In this document: positions 1 to 10,129 of the stretch, piece by piece
How the letters are laid out: the number at the start of each line of letters is the position of its first letter
How positions within the stretch are numbered: the first letter of the stretch is position 1
Assembly: GCF_036237315.1 (NCBI RefSeq)
Contig: NZ_CP108356.1
Coordinates: forward strand, 5,523,501 to 5,587,500
Reading direction: 5' to 3'
DNA from: Streptomyces sp. NBC_01351
GTDB taxonomy: Bacteria > Actinomycetota > Actinomycetes > Streptomycetales > Streptomycetaceae
DNA: 64,000 nucleotides
Program-made: the position numbers and the translations under genes
Notes under the pieces: generated by a model
The model's database searches: none
The model's input: only the letters and a program-made list of their open reading frames with translations
Told to the model about the DNA's origin: nothing

Positions 1-324
1 CTGGAGGAGCTCGCCGAGGAAGAGGTCACCCACCTCGACAGGCAGCCCGCACCCGATCCGGACGCCGTCGCCGCCCTCCTCGTCGCCGCCCTCCTCGGCG
101 GCAAGCGGGCCCGCCCCGCCGGGGAGCGGCTCGCCGAACGCGTCGGCGCCCAGGCCGCCCTGCGACTGCGCGACCGGGGAGCGGAACTGGTCCGCGAGCA
201 CCTCGACCAGGTGCTGCGCGCCGAACGCGACCGCAGGCTCGCCCCCCTGGAGGCGCTCGAAGTGACCCCCGAACCTCAGGCCGAGCTCATCGCCGCACTG
301 TCCGTACTGCAGAAGGAGAGGTGA
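1..324 (+). CDS. dynA: C-terminal end of dynamin-like GTPase (DynA-like), partial
   Basis: Reading frame 1 is open from the first base to a TGA at 322-324 and gives 107 residues of an Ala/Glu/Arg-rich helical tail. No GTPase motif is inside the visible part. The assignment rests on position: it sits four bases before a second GTPase gene and is followed by a short ssb. In Streptomyces, two tandem dynamin-like genes (dynA, dynB) stabilise FtsZ rings during sporulation septation. The helical tail fits the C-terminal stalk of such proteins. The upstream part is outside the window, so domain content cannot be checked; another GTPase-associated helical protein is possible. Confidence 0.55.
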   Translation: MEELAEEEVTHLDRQPAPDPDAVAALLVAALLGGKRARPAGERLAERVGAQAALRLRDRGAELVREHLDQVLRAERDRRLAPLEALEVTPEPQAELIAALSVLQKER

Positions 325-328
325 CGAG

Positions 329-2176
329 GTGAACGCCCTGACCGACCCCGACCGCGACCGCACCGACGACCGCTGGGACGACGGACTCATCGCGCGCTCG
401 CGCCGGGCGGGAGCGGACGAGGGCGAAGACGAAGCGGGCCCGGACGGCGACGAGGCGCTCGTACGGGCCGTCTCCGGCGCCGGCAGCGACGGCGGCAAAT
501 CGGCCGCGCCCCCGCTCAGCGCCGAGGGCCAGGCCCTGCGGGTACGCCTCGACGCGCTGCGCCAGCTCGTCGGGCTGTCCCGGACCAGGCTCGACGGCAA
601 GACCCTCGCCGAGGCCGGGCGGGTCCTGGACGAAGCGGCCGCGCGCCGCGGGCTGTCACCGCAGCACACGGTCGTCGCGATCGCGGGAGCCACCGGAAGC
701 GGCAAGTCCACGCTGTTCAATTCACTCGCCGGAGTGCAGATCTCCGAAACCGGGCTGCGCCGGCCGACCACCGCCGCACCGATCGCGTGCAGCTGGTCGG
801 ACGGGGCCGCCGGACTGCTGGACCGGCTGGAGATCCCGGGCCGGCTGCGCCGCCGCCCCCGCGAGACCTCGGAGGCGGGCGCCCTGCGCGGCATGGTCCT
901 CGTGGACCTGCCCGACCTGGACTCCGCGGTCGGCGCCCACCGCGACCACGTGGACCGCGTACTGGCGCTGGTCGACGCCGTGGTGTGGGTGGTGGACCCG
1001 GAGAAGTACGCGGACGCCGTCCTGCACGAGCGCTACCTGCGGCCGCTCGCCGGGCACGCGGAGGTGACCTTCGTCGTGCTGAACCAGTTGGACCGGCTGC
1101 CCGGAGAGGCCGCCGACCTCGTACTGGACGACCTGCGGCGGCTGCTGGACGAGGACGGGATCGCACTCGGCGAGCACGGCGAGCCGGGAGCCACCGTGCT
1201 CGGACTTTCCGCCCTGACGGGTGAAGGCGTCGGGGAACTGCGCGAGCTCCTCGCACAGTTCACCCAGGAGAAGGGCGCCCCGACCCGCCGGATCTCCGCC
1301 GACGTGGACCGCGCGGCCGTGCGCCTGCGGCCGCTGTACGTGGCCGACGGGCACGCGGGGCCGGAGATCGGGGAGGCCGCGCGCGCCGAGTTCGAGGACC
1401 GGCTCGCCGAGGCGGTCGGGGCGTACGCGGTCGGCCTCGCGGCCGAGCGCGCCTGGCGGCGCAACGCCGGCAAGGCGTGCGGCACGCCGTGGCTGCGGCT
1501 GTGGCGGTGGTACGAGAGCCGCCGCGCGCCCCGCACCCTGGCCGGCCTGGCGGCGCTGGCCGCGATCGGCGGCCGCGGCGCCGCCCCCGAACAGGGCCCC
1601 GTCGAGGAGGAAGTGACCGCGCGCCAGCGCGTGGAACAGGCCGTACGGGCGGTCGCCGACGAGGCCGTCACCGGCCTGCCCGAGCCCTGGGCGCAGGCGG
1701 TGCGGGAGACGGCGGTGCGCGGCGCCGAACGGCTCCCGGAGGCACTTGACGAGATCGCGGTGACCCTCGGCGCGGCGGTCGCCGTGCCGAGCGCGAAGCC
1801 GCCGAGGCCCGCGTGGTGGCCGGCGGCCGTGCTGGGGCAGGCGGCCATGACGCTGCTCCAGATCTACGGCGGGCTGTGGCTGGTCGGGCAGATCATCGGG
1901 GTCCTGGAGCCGACGCTGATGCCGCCGGTGCTGCTGATGGTGGCGGGCATCGTCGGCGGGCCGCTGGTGGAGTGGGCCTGCTCGATCGCGGCCCGGGGCC
2001 CGGCGCGCCGCTACGGGCAGGACGCGGAGCGCAGACTGCGGCAGGCCGCGGCCGGCTGCGGGCGGGGCCGGGTGCTGGAGCCGGTCGCGGCGGAGCTGCT
2101 GCGCTACCGGGAGGTGCGGGAGCAGTACGCGGCCGTCGCCGCAGGGGGGACGAAGTTGTCCACAACCCGTCAGTAG
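329..2176 (+). CDS. dynB: Dynamin-like membrane GTPase (DynB-like)
   Basis: 615 residues. The G1 P-loop GATGSGKS is at about 120-127, a VDLPDLD switch segment lies near 193, and the G4 motif NQLD near 253. Two hydrophobic segments at about 500-550 would form a membrane hairpin, followed by a charged helical tail. The N-terminal 60 residues are acidic and probably disordered. The GTG start has an AAGGAGAGG ribosome site at 313-321, and the upstream stop lies four bases away, so the pair is translationally coupled. In S. venezuelae DynA and DynB form a membrane complex at sporulation septa; I infer the same role here. Annotation pipelines may call it an ABC transporter or YfjP-type GTPase because only the P-loop is strongly conserved. 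Confidence 0.75.
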   Translation: MNALTDPDRDRTDDRWDDGLIARSRRAGADEGEDEAGPDGDEALVRAVSGAGSDGGKSAAPPLSAEGQALRVRLDALRQLVGLSRTRLDGKTLAEAGRVLDEAAARRGLSPQHTVVAIAGATGSGKSTLFNSLAGVQISETGLRRPTTAAPIACSWSDGAAGLLDRLEIPGRLRRRPRETSEAGALRGMVLVDLPDLDSAVGAHRDHVDRVLALVDAVVWVVDPEKYADAVLHERYLRPLAGHAEVTFVVLNQLDRLPGEAADLVLDDLRRLLDEDGIALGEHGEPGATVLGLSALTGEGVGELRELLAQFTQEKGAPTRRISADVDRAAVRLRPLYVADGHAGPEIGEAARAEFEDRLAEAVGAYAVGLAAERAWRRNAGKACGTPWLRLWRWYESRRAPRTLAGLAALAAIGGRGAAPEQGPVEEEVTARQRVEQAVRAVADEAVTGLPEPWAQAVRETAVRGAERLPEALDEIAVTLGAAVAVPSAKPPRPAWWPAAVLGQAAMTLLQIYGGLWLVGQIIGVLEPTLMPPVLLMVAGIVGGPLVEWACSIAARGPARRYGQDAERRLRQAAAGCGRGRVLEPVAAELLRYREVREQYAAVAAGGTKLSTTRQ

Positions 2177-2276
2177 TCCACAGGCCCGAGCGGGCGTCGG
2201 CGGCTCGCCCCAGCATGGTGCGTAGCTCGTACGGATGGTCCGTGCGGGCTCGGGACCGAGGGGGAGGGCGGCCGGG

Positions 2277-2684
2277 ATGAACGACACCCAGGTGACGCTG
2301 GTGGGGTTCGTGGCGACGCGGATCGACTTCAAGGAGATGGCGGGCGGCCCGTCGGCCAGATTCCGTTTCGCGGTGACGCCGCGCTACTACGACCGGCGCA
2401 CGGAGTCCTGGACCGACGGCGCGACCAGCTTCTACACCGTGTGGGCGCGGCGCTCGCTCGCCGTGAACCTGGCCGGCTCCGTATCGGTCGGCGAACCGCT
2501 GGTGGTGCACGGCCGGCTGCGGGTCCGGGACGATCCCGCCGACGCGGAGGGCAACCGGTGGTTCTCGGCGGACATCGACGCGACCGCCATCGGGCACGAC
2601 CTGAACCGGGGCACGGCGGCCTTCCGGCGCGTGGTGAAGACCGACACCCCACTGATGCCCACTCAGAAGGCGGCGGTGGTCTGA
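2277..2684 (+). CDS. ssbB: Single-stranded DNA-binding protein, short form (SsbB-like)
   Basis: 135 residues forming one OB fold: an N-terminal strand (VTLVGFVA), aromatic DNA-stacking positions (RFRFAVT, SFYTVWA, RWFSADI) and then a short basic tail. The acidic C-terminal tip that recruits partner proteins in housekeeping SSBs is absent; the protein ends QKAAVV. Streptomyces has two SSBs: SsbA with the acidic tail for replication, and a shorter SsbB needed for chromosome segregation in spores. The length, the missing tail and the place next to the dynamin pair all point to SsbB. ATG at 2277 is chosen because a strong GGGGGAGGG ribosome site precedes it; an in-frame start at 2235 would add 14 residues without homology. 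Confidence 0.85.
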   Translation: MNDTQVTLVGFVATRIDFKEMAGGPSARFRFAVTPRYYDRRTESWTDGATSFYTVWARRSLAVNLAGSVSVGEPLVVHGRLRVRDDPADAEGNRWFSADIDATAIGHDLNRGTAAFRRVVKTDTPLMPTQKAAVV

Positions 2685-2752
2685 GTGTTCGAGGCGGATA
2701 GGATTCCCCGGTACTCACGGGCACCTGGGTCTTTGGCCCGAAGGGGAAGACT

Positions 2753-3964
2753 GTGTCGATTGCCGTTCCCGCATCCTCCGCTCCTGATCCCGCTCCTTCC
2801 GTACGGGGCTCCGCACGCCGCCCCCTGGCGGTGGCCCTGCTGGCCGCCGCCCTCACGGCAGCGCCGGGCGGCGCCCGCGCGGCCGCCGACTCCGGCCCGG
2901 CGGCGCCCCGGGCGCCGGAGGGCGCGAGCGCCGTGCTGGACGGGCTGAAGACGTACGGGCAGGCGGTCCTGCACTCCGGCGACGGATCCGTGCGGCTCAT
3001 CCCGGCCGGCCTCTATGAGATGCGGGTCGACGGCGGCGGCATGCTCCAGACCTACGGGGTGGGCGTGGGCGGGAACGCGCAGCCGCAGTCCCGGTACACG
3101 GAGAGCGGCTGGAACGGCAGCCCGCTCGCGGGGAACGGGGACGCGGGCCGGATTCGCTGGGTCCTGGAGCACTCCTACCCCCAGCTGAACGATCTGGCCG
3201 GGCTCGCCAAGGCGGCCGGGGCCGGGGCGCTCACCGCGGAGAGCGCTGCGGCCGGGACCCAGGTGGCGATCTGGCGGCTGGCGGACAGGGTGCAGGTCGA
3301 GGCGGCGGACCCGGCGGCGGAGAAGCTCGCGGACTACCTCCAGAAGGCGGCGGGGCGGCTGCCGGAGCCGCCGGCCTCGCTGGCGCTGGACCCGGGAGAC
3401 GTCTCGGGGGCGGTGGGCACCCGGATCGGCCCGGTGACCGTGCGCACCGGGGCGCGGAGCGTGTCGGTGGTCCCCGACGCCGCGGCCCTCGCGATGGGGG
3501 TGCGGGTGGTGGACGCCGAGGGGCGGCCCTTGGACACCGCCGCCCACGGCACCCGCCTGTACTTCGAGGTGCCCGTGGGCACGCCCGACGGGGTGGCCTC
3601 GGTCACCGTCCACGGGGCGACCAAGGTGCCGGTCGGCCGGGTCTTCACCAGCGAGGTGCCCGCGCAGGCGCAGATCGTGGCCGGCTCCAGCGAGTCCGCA
3701 TCCACCGCCACCGCGACGGCGCTCTGGCCGAAGCCGCCGGCCGCCCAGCCGGGCTCCACCGCCGACCCGGCGGGCGCCGCGGCCCTGGGCACCCGCGCGG
3801 CACCCGTCTCGCCGACCAGCCCCGAGGAGGAGCGCCTGGCCGCCAGCGGGAGCTCGGCGGCCACCCCGGTCATCGCCTCCCTGGCGGTGGGCCTGGTGGT
3901 CCTGGGCGGGCTGGTGGTCATCCTCCTCCGCAAGCGGCCGCTGGACGAGGAGGAGCAGGCGTAG
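2753..3964 (+). CDS. TQXA (thioester) domain surface protein lacking the thioester cysteine
   Basis: 403 residues. A GTG start lies behind GAAGGGGAAGA. There is an N-terminal signal peptide (hydrophobic about 24-45, ending ARA), a TQXA-type thioester domain with the TQVA motif at 169-172, a beta-rich middle, and a C-terminal wall-anchor module. That module is LAASG (a degenerate LAxTG sortase signal, Ser for Thr), a hydrophobic helix and an RKR tail. Such domains normally form an internal Cys-Gln thioester for covalent adhesion. In this protein there is no cysteine at all; the place where family members usually read YCID reads TYGVGV (100-105), with Gly102 in the cysteine position. The protein is exported and probably membrane- or wall-anchored, but cannot make the classical bond. 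Confidence 0.75.
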   Translation: MSIAVPASSAPDPAPSVRGSARRPLAVALLAAALTAAPGGARAAADSGPAAPRAPEGASAVLDGLKTYGQAVLHSGDGSVRLIPAGLYEMRVDGGGMLQTYGVGVGGNAQPQSRYTESGWNGSPLAGNGDAGRIRWVLEHSYPQLNDLAGLAKAAGAGALTAESAAAGTQVAIWRLADRVQVEAADPAAEKLADYLQKAAGRLPEPPASLALDPGDVSGAVGTRIGPVTVRTGARSVSVVPDAAALAMGVRVVDAEGRPLDTAAHGTRLYFEVPVGTPDGVASVTVHGATKVPVGRVFTSEVPAQAQIVAGSSESASTATATALWPKPPAAQPGSTADPAGAAALGTRAAPVSPTSPEEERLAASGSSAATPVIASLAVGLVVLGGLVVILLRKRPLDEEEQA

Positions 3965-4045
3965 CAGGAGCAGGCGCAGGGCCTGTCCTTCGGGCCGGGC
4001 CCCGGCCCGGGGTTCGGATCCGGCTGCGTGGGTAGGCGAACGGGG

Positions 4046-5527
4046 ATGACCGATCACCAGCTGACCTGGCCGGGCGTTCTCGCGGGGTGGGACCGCCGAC
4101 TGTTCGACGCCGTGGCGCGGCGGCACTGGCCCGGGGCCGACCGGGTGCTGCCCGGGCTGGGGCGGGCCGCGAACCACGGTGTGCTGTGGGCCGGGGCCGC
4201 CGCGGCCATCGCCGTCTTCGGCTCGGCCGGGGCCCGCAAGGCCGCCGTGCGCGGGGTCGCCTCGCTGGCCCTGGCCTCCGCGACCATCAACACCGTCGGC
4301 AAGTGGTCCGTACGCCGGCCGCGGCCGCTGCTGGAGGGAGTGCCCGCGGCCCGGCAGCTCGCCACGCAGCCGCAGACCACCTCCTTCCCGTCCGGGCACG
4401 CGGCATCGGCCTTCGCGTTCACCGCCGGGCTGGCACTGGAGTCCCCGGGCTGGGCCGCCGCAGTGGCCCCGGTGGCCGCGTCCGTGGCCTTCTCCCGCGT
4501 GTACACCGGTGTGCACTACCCCTCCGACGTGCTCGCGGGCGCGGCGCTGGGCGTGGCCTCGGGGTTCGTCGTACGCAGGCTGGTGCGCGACGTCCAGGAG
4601 GCGCGGGTCGTGCCGGGGGAGGAACGCAGCGCCGTCGGGGCGCCCGCGCTGCCCGAGGGCGCGGGGCTCATCGTGGTGGTCAACAGCGGGTCCGGGACGG
4701 CGGCGGGCGCCGGGCTCGACGTGCTGCGCGCGAGCCTCCCCGAGGCCGAGGTGATCGAGTGCGCGGGCCCGGAGCTGCCCGCCGAACTGGAGGCGGCCGC
4801 CTCCCGGGCCACCGTGCTCGGGGTCTGCGGCGGCGACGGCACCGTGAACGCGGCCGCCACCGCCGCACTGCGGGCGGGGGTGCCGCTGGCGGTGTTCCCC
4901 GCCGGCACGCTCAACCACTTCGCGCTGGACCTCGGCCTCGCCGGCCCCGAGGACACCTGCCGGGCGGTGCGGGCGGGCCACGCGGTCCACGTAGGGCTGG
5001 GCCGCTTCACCCCGGGGCCGCACGGGCAGGGGGCGGGCTACTTCGTGAACAACTTCAGCATCGGCGCCTACCCGGAGCTGCTGCGGCACCGGCTGCGCTG
5101 GGCCCCGCGGATCGGCGGCGGCCCGGCCGCGCTGCTGGCGGCCTGGCGGGTCCTGCGCGCGGAGCGGCCCGTGCCGCTGCGGCTGGCCGGGCGGCCCCGG
5201 ACCGTGTGGCTGCTCTTCGCGGGCAACGGCACGTACGGGGGCACCGGCCCGGCCCCCCACCGCCGCGACGGCCTCGGCGAGGGCCTGCTCGACCTCCGGC
5301 TCGCCTACGGCGGCGGCCGTCCCGGCCCCCGGCTCCTGGCCGCCGCCCTCGCGGGCCCCCTGAGCCGCTCCCCGGTCCACACCGCCACCCACCTGCGCAG
5401 CCTGCGCATCGGGGACATCCCGCCGGGCACCCCCCTGGCCTACGACGGCGAGTACGCCGAGTCCCCGGCCGCGGAGATCCTGCTGACCGGCCTCCCCGGC
5501 GCCCTGACCGTCTACCGCCCCCGCTGA
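4046..5527 (+). CDS. PAP2 phosphatase fused to diacylglycerol kinase-type catalytic domain
   Basis: About 493 residues in two parts. Residues 1-190 carry a PAP2 phosphatase: KWSVRRPRP (KxxxxxxRP), PSGH and SRVYTGVHYPSD (SRxxxxxHxxxD) on a membrane-helix bundle. Residues about 200-490 are a diacylglycerol/sphingosine kinase catalytic domain: VVNSGSGT near the start, GGDGT at about 261-265, and FPAGTLNHFA. The fusion suggests processing of lipid phosphates, removing and adding phosphate on the same or related lipids at the membrane. ATG at 4046 starts the clear homology; an upstream in-frame GTG at 4028 would add six residues. The gene stands alone, with a weak GC hairpin (about 5554-5573) behind it. 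The substrate cannot be read from sequence. Confidence 0.85.
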   Translation: MTDHQLTWPGVLAGWDRRLFDAVARRHWPGADRVLPGLGRAANHGVLWAGAAAAIAVFGSAGARKAAVRGVASLALASATINTVGKWSVRRPRPLLEGVPAARQLATQPQTTSFPSGHAASAFAFTAGLALESPGWAAAVAPVAASVAFSRVYTGVHYPSDVLAGAALGVASGFVVRRLVRDVQEARVVPGEERSAVGAPALPEGAGLIVVVNSGSGTAAGAGLDVLRASLPEAEVIECAGPELPAELEAAASRATVLGVCGGDGTVNAAATAALRAGVPLAVFPAGTLNHFALDLGLAGPEDTCRAVRAGHAVHVGLGRFTPGPHGQGAGYFVNNFSIGAYPELLRHRLRWAPRIGGGPAALLAAWRVLRAERPVPLRLAGRPRTVWLLFAGNGTYGGTGPAPHRRDGLGEGLLDLRLAYGGGRPGPRLLAAALAGPLSRSPVHTATHLRSLRIGDIPPGTPLAYDGEYAESPAAEILLTGLPGALTVYRPR

Positions 5528-5697
5528 CCGGCCCCGGCCCCCGCCCCGCGCGTCAGGTCCCGTCCGGCCCGCCATCGGACGGGCCGAGCTCCCCGCCCCA
5601 GCTAGGGGGTCTGGACCATACGCGTTTCCCCCGGGGTATGGACGCCTGGCAAGATGGGGTGTATCTGCCCACCCATCGATCTGCCGGACGGTTTCTC

Positions 5698-7362
<1,665 letters not shown>

Positions 7363-7372
7363 GGCCGGAATC

Positions 7373-7846
7373 ATGGCCAGACACCACTACCGGTGCCCCC
7401 TGCGCTGGGCGGACATGGATGCCTTCGGGCACGTCAACAACGTCGTCTTCCTCCGCTATCTGGAGGAGGCGCGGATCGACTTCATGTTCCGCCTCGCGCC
7501 GGGGGAGGGCAGTGAGTCCTTCACCGGCGGCTCCGTCGTGGCCCGCCACGAGATCGACTACAAGCTGCCCCTCGTGCACCGCCACGAGCCGGTCCTCATC
7601 GAATCCTGGGTGACCCGGATAGGCGCCGCGTCCCTGACCATCCGCTACGAGGTCAAGGACGAGGCGACGGAGGACGCGCCCGAGACGGTCTACGTGCGCG
7701 CCGAGACCGTGGTCGTGCCGTACAACCTCGCCGAGGGGCGGCCCCGCCGCATCACGGCCGAGGAGAGGCACTTCCTGGAGGAGTACCTCGACAAGCCGAC
7801 GGCTCCCGGATCCGCTTCGGCTTCCGAAGGGCGCCTCGCGGCATGA
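7373..7846 (+). CDS. Acyl-CoA thioesterase, hotdog fold (4HBT family)
   Basis: 157 residues. The catalytic segment WADMDAFGHVNN near 12-23 is the D-x-FGHVNN signature of 4-hydroxybenzoyl-CoA-type hotdog thioesterases, with the Asp as general base or nucleophile. The length fits a single hotdog domain working as a dimer or tetramer; a variable Ser/Ala tail follows residue 140. The natural acyl-CoA cannot be deduced. ATG 7373 lies 10 bases after ettA and its stop overlaps the next start (ATGA), so ettA, this gene and the following unknown gene probably share an mRNA. Confidence 0.88.
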   Translation: MARHHYRCPLRWADMDAFGHVNNVVFLRYLEEARIDFMFRLAPGEGSESFTGGSVVARHEIDYKLPLVHRHEPVLIESWVTRIGAASLTIRYEVKDEATEDAPETVYVRAETVVVPYNLAEGRPRRITAEERHFLEEYLDKPTAPGSASASEGRLAA

Positions 7847-8565
7847 ACGAGCAGTTGCGCTTCGCCGACTCCGGGGAGGCGGCGGACCTCGCCGCCTTCC
7901 TGGGGCGGCTGGTGCACTACGACCGCGCCGCCGCGGTCCGCCTCCAGGCGGGCGGCGGCGCGCTCGCCGTGTTCGGCCGGCCGCCGTCCTTCGAGGTCCT
8001 GGCCGTCCGCACGGTGCGGCTCGCCGCGCCCGTGGGGACGCCGCTGGACGTGACGGTCTCCGCCGGTGAGCTCCTGGAGCACGTGGACGAGGCCTCGGCC
8101 GCGGCCACCGTGCCCGGGGCGGTCACCGGACCGCCCTGGACCGGGGTGCTCCCGCCCCGCGGCGGCTGGCAGCAGGTGCCCGGGCTGCCCGGCACCGAGC
8201 AGATGACGGCGGCCGTCGCGGCGGCCGTCGCCGAGTTCCGGGCCCGGGACGAGGCCCTGCCCCCGCAGCACCGGACCCGCTCCGAGCGCGACCGCATCGG
8301 CCGCGAGATCTGGTCCCGGACGCTGGGCGACACCGAGCTCCCGCTGCGCGTCGTCCACGCCGCGCAGTCCCTGGGCTTCCTGAGGCCCGTCCGGTCCACC
8401 GCGACCGCGGTCCCCACCGGCGGCCCGCCCGCGGACGCCCCCGACCCGGTGGCGCTGCTCGCCGCCGGGGCCTGGCTGCGGCTGCGCACCCCGTACGGCT
8501 CCGTCGCGATGCGCCGCCCCGGAGCCACCGGCGGCCTGGGCGCCCTCCTGGTCCGGCCGGTCTAG
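7843..8565 (+). CDS. Conserved actinobacterial protein of unknown function
   Basis: 240 residues, no signal peptide, membrane helix or catalytic motif that I recognise. The protein is Ala/Leu/Pro-rich, with an N-terminal half of alternating strands (RLQAGGGALAVFG, VLAVRTVRL) and a charged central helix (RDEALPPQHRTRSERDRIGREIW). The start overlaps the thioesterase stop by four bases, implying co-translation. The same neighbour pairing with EttA and a thioesterase is my recollection for Streptomyces. It ends 48 bases from the convergent globin gene. Function not assignable. Confidence 0.75.
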   Translation: MNEQLRFADSGEAADLAAFLGRLVHYDRAAAVRLQAGGGALAVFGRPPSFEVLAVRTVRLAAPVGTPLDVTVSAGELLEHVDEASAAATVPGAVTGPPWTGVLPPRGGWQQVPGLPGTEQMTAAVAAAVAEFRARDEALPPQHRTRSERDRIGREIWSRTLGDTELPLRVVHAAQSLGFLRPVRSTATAVPTGGPPADAPDPVALLAAGAWLRLRTPYGSVAMRRPGATGGLGALLVRPV

Positions 8566-8599
8566 CACCCTCCGCGTTCCGCTTCGGGGTACGGTGCCG

Positions 8600-8614
8600 G
8601 ATCCGCTCCGGATC
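8600..8614. terminator. Weak hairpin between convergent genes
   Basis: Perfect 6-bp arms GATCCG / CGGATC around a 3-base loop, overlapping the stop codon of the minus-strand globin gene and 35 bases past the plus-strand stop. It has no T-run and is short, so it could only be a modest bidirectional terminator. Confidence 0.3.
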
Positions 8615-9017
8615 AGCCCGCGGTGTTGATCATGGAGGCGGCCGCGTACGTCAGGTACTTCCACAGCTGCGCCTCGTGCTCCGGCGCCAGGCCCAGCTCG
8701 TCCACCGCGACCCGCATGTGCTTCAGCCAGGCGTCGTGCGCCGCCGCGTCCACCTGGAAGGGCGCGTGCCGCATGCGCAGGCGCGGATGCCCGCGGTGCT
8801 CGCTGTACGTGGTCGGACCCCCCCAGTACTGCATCAGGAACAGCGCGAACCGTTCCTCGGCAGGGCCCAGGTCCTCCTCCGGGTACATCGGGCGCAGCAG
8901 CGGGTCCTCGGCGACCCCCTGGTAGAAGCGCCGGACCAGGCGGCGGAAGGTCTCCTCGCCGCCCACCTGCTCGTAGAAGGTCTGCTCCTGAAGCGTGCCC
9001 CGCGGAATCTCATTCAC
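8613..9017 (-). CDS. Truncated haemoglobin, group II (trHbO-like)
   Basis: 134 residues, the normal length of a 2-on-2 globin. YEQVGGEETFRRLVRRFY gives the A/B-helix region with aromatic B9/B10 positions. RMRHAPFQV carries the proximal haem-binding histidine, and AWLKHMRVAVDELGL forms the G helix with a Trp typical of group II (trHbO). It binds haem and oxygen and may act in oxygen handling or detoxification of peroxide or nitric oxide. The gene is alone on the minus strand, divergent from the methyltransferase gene by about 90 bases. The ATG start is fixed by the family N-terminus. Confidence 0.92.
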   Translation of the reverse strand: MNEIPRGTLQEQTFYEQVGGEETFRRLVRRFYQGVAEDPLLRPMYPEEDLGPAEERFALFLMQYWGGPTTYSEHRGHPRLRMRHAPFQVDAAAHDAWLKHMRVAVDELGLAPEHEAQLWKYLTYAAASMINTAG

Positions 9018-9109
9018 CCGACCATCGTCTCAGACGCCCGGACGGAGGACCGAGGTCCTACGACTTGCCCGCACTCGCCTCCGGGGCCCCCGCGCAGCAC
9101 AGTGGAGAC

Positions 9110-10102
9110 ATGGGCGCACACACCTCACGCACCACCGCGGTCCGGGATCTGCGGGAGACCGCGCACGCCGCCCAGGTGCGGGAGCTGACGACCGCCGGGG
9201 TGCTGGAGGATCCGCGCTGGCGCGCGGCCTTCGCGGCCGTGCCCCGGCACGTCTTCGTGCCGTACTTCTGGACCGGGCGCGGAGCCGGCCACGAGCGGCT
9301 CTGGGCCGAGGACCCCGATCCCGAGCGGCGGGCCCGCTGGCTGCGCGGGGTCTACGCCGACACCCCCCTCGCCACCCGGCTGCGCGACGGCCGGCTCGTC
9401 TCCTCCAGCAGCCAGCCCTCCCTGATGGCGAAGATGCTCGCGGCCTTGGAGGTGCGCGACGGGGACCGGGTCCTGGAGATCGGAGCGGGCACCGGTTACA
9501 ACGCCGCGCTGCTCTGCCACCGCCTGGGCGAGGAGCACGTGACCACCGTGGACCTGGACGAGGAGATCACCGAGTCCGCGCGGTCCCACCTGGCGCAGCT
9601 CGGCTACCACCCGACCGTGATCACCGGGGACGGGGCGCGCGGCTGCCCCTCCACGGCCCCCTTCGACCGGATCATGGTGACCTGCACGCTGCCGATGATC
9701 CCGCTCGCCTGGCTCGACCAGTGCCGCCCCGGGGCGCGGATCCTGGCCCCGCTCTCGACCGGGCTGATCGCCCTCACGGTCCGGGACCCCGACTTCGCCG
9801 AGGGCCGCTTCCTGCACACCCCGGCCTACTTCGTCCCGCTGCGCGGGGCCATTGCCGGGCCGGTGCCCGCCGAGATCGGGGAGGTGCACGGGCTCCCGTA
9901 CGAGATGGTGGAGAACGAGCGCTTCCAGTTCATGCTGGTGCTGACCGACGGGGTACTGCACCCCCGTGAGGCGCTGGACCTGTGGCGCCGGGAGGACCGG
10001 CCGGCCCGCGAGCGCTTCGGGGTCACCGTCGGCTCCGGAGGCCAGTGGTCGTGGCTCGACGATCCCCAGGGGCCCTACGTATGGCCCCTGGGGGACGGGT
10101 GA
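9110..10102 (+). CDS. Protein-L-isoaspartate O-methyltransferase-like SAM enzyme
   Basis: 330 residues. The first half is a PCMT-type Rossmann methyltransferase: PRHVFVPYFW, SSSSQPSLMAKMLAAL and the SAM loop VLEIGAGTGYNAALL, followed by VDLDEEI binding the ribose. True PCMTs are near 210 residues; the extra C-terminal 110 residues match the longer actinobacterial group, in which repair of isoaspartate has rarely been tested and some members modify peptides. ATG 9110 is preceded by GTGGAG with short spacing; an in-frame ATG at 9065 would add 15 residues lacking homology. It faces the FHA gene tail to tail. Confidence 0.8.
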   Translation: MGAHTSRTTAVRDLRETAHAAQVRELTTAGVLEDPRWRAAFAAVPRHVFVPYFWTGRGAGHERLWAEDPDPERRARWLRGVYADTPLATRLRDGRLVSSSSQPSLMAKMLAALEVRDGDRVLEIGAGTGYNAALLCHRLGEEHVTTVDLDEEITESARSHLAQLGYHPTVITGDGARGCPSTAPFDRIMVTCTLPMIPLAWLDQCRPGARILAPLSTGLIALTVRDPDFAEGRFLHTPAYFVPLRGAIAGPVPAEIGEVHGLPYEMVENERFQFMLVLTDGVLHPREALDLWRREDRPARERFGVTVGSGGQWSWLDDPQGPYVWPLGDG

Positions 10103-10129
10103 AGCGGGTGAAGCGGTCGGAGCGGTGCG

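Noticed and set aside
9065..9109. Earlier ATG for the methyltransferase
   Set aside because: The added 15 residues lack homology and a ribosome site; the ATG at 9110 has GTGGAG upstream.
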